Below are positions 25,445 through 25,743 of a DNA stretch of 25,743 nt, in pieces. The position numbers and the translations under genes are program-made. The DNA lies in contig JAISKQ010000061.1 in NCBI GenBank assembly GCA_031260865.1, positions 1 to 25,743 of the forward strand. The letters run 5' to 3'. Positions within the stretch are counted from its first letter, which is position 1; each line of letters begins with the position of its first letter. The notes under the pieces were generated by a model. The model saw only the letters and a list, made by a program, of their open reading frames with translations, was not told the origin of the DNA and ran no database searches. This DNA is from Prevotella sp. (GTDB taxonomy: Bacteria; Bacteroidota; Bacteroidia; Bacteroidales; Dysgonomonadaceae).

Positions 25445-25743
25445 TCAATACCTGTCTTTCCACAATTTCTTCATCCATTCCACTATCTTGTTTTCGGAAG
25501 CATTTTGCTGAGGTTTCCAAAACCGCCTTCCTTTAATCTCTTTGGGCACATAGTCTTGCTGAACAAAGTTATTTTCGAAACTATGGGCATATTTATAATC
25601 CTTGCCATAATCCAATTCTTTCATCAGCTTGGTAGGCGCATTGCGGAGATGTAACGGCACAGGCAGGTTTCCGGTCTCATTCACAAGAGCGATGGCTTCA
25701 TCTATCGACAGATAGGCGGAATTGCTCTTTGGCGAAGTAGCCA
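25445..25743 (-). CDS. rarA: Replication-associated recombination protein A, C-terminal fragment (cut by window edge)
   Basis: About 99 residues are visible, open at the right edge with no start in the window; the frame reads ATSPKSNSAYLSIDEA through to WMKKLWKDRY and TGA. PVPLHLRNAPTKLMKELDYG and YKYAHSFENNFVQQDYVP are hallmark C-terminal sequences of RarA/MgsA-type AAA+ ATPases, clamp-loader relatives that act at stalled replication forks. The catalytic AAA+ domain lies beyond the window. A GTG at 25684 could be mistaken for a start, but the conserved sequence runs on upstream, so this is an edge cut, not a truncation. Confidence 0.92.
   Translation of the reverse strand, partial: ATSPKSNSAYLSIDEAIALVNETGNLPVPLHLRNAPTKLMKELDYGKDYKYAHSFENNFVQQDYVPKEIKGRRFWKPQQNASENKIVEWMKKLWKDRY

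Noticed and set aside
25445..25684. Independent 79-aa gene starting at GTG 25684
   Set aside because: Conserved RarA sequence continues in frame to the window edge, so this is the 3' part of a longer gene.

Overview
The window is a chromosomal segment from a member of the Bacteroidota, most likely order Bacteroidales. Four things point there. Several genes are preceded by an exact Bacteroidetes-type -7 element (TAnnTTTG) and lack a clear Shine-Dalgarno sequence. One protein is a DUF3078-type outer-membrane barrel, a family I know from this phylum. CarA carries the GICMGNQ variant of the amidotransferase nucleophile motif. The gene pair lptF-type permease / ribBA is also found in this phylum. 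I cannot name a genus. The genes are mostly housekeeping or envelope functions; I see no prophage, transposase, CRISPR array, rRNA or tRNA.

Layout from left to right. 1-158 holds a promoter and leader reading leftwards out of the window. 159-1661 (-) is a HerA/DUF853-type ATPase. 1662-2434 is a gene-free, repeat-rich spacer. A rightward series follows: a GT39-like multipass membrane protein, an ABC-F ATPase, an SGNH hydrolase and an M13 metallopeptidase, closed by a strong terminator at about 8.7 kb. A sodium:solute symporter (-) and an HtrA/DegP protease (+) then diverge from a shared control region. 11963-12488 is a second gene-free spacer with hairpins and palindromic repeats. A 150-aa conserved hypothetical (+) converges on a secreted hypothetical protein (-).

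From 14 to 23 kb everything reads leftwards: lptF-type permease, ribBA and an aminotransferase look like one transcription unit, followed by carA-carB. The carAB leader has its own -7 element, a possible 13-codon leader peptide whose stop overlaps the 5' arm of a strong intrinsic terminator, and then carA. This arrangement is compatible with attenuation. The right end holds a DUF3078 barrel gene (-), a small BamE/SmpA-like lipoprotein (+), and the C-terminal end of rarA (-), cut by the window edge.

The genes cover pyrimidine/arginine precursor synthesis (carAB), riboflavin synthesis (ribBA), amino-acid transamination, LPS export (LptF/G), envelope proteolysis (HtrA, M13) and genome maintenance (RarA, HerA-like ATPase). 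The most unusual material lies between genes: a composite repeat shared in inverted orientation by the spacers at 1.9 kb and 23.3 kb, a five-copy GTAAC cluster, and the carAB leader. I found no clear new multi-gene system.
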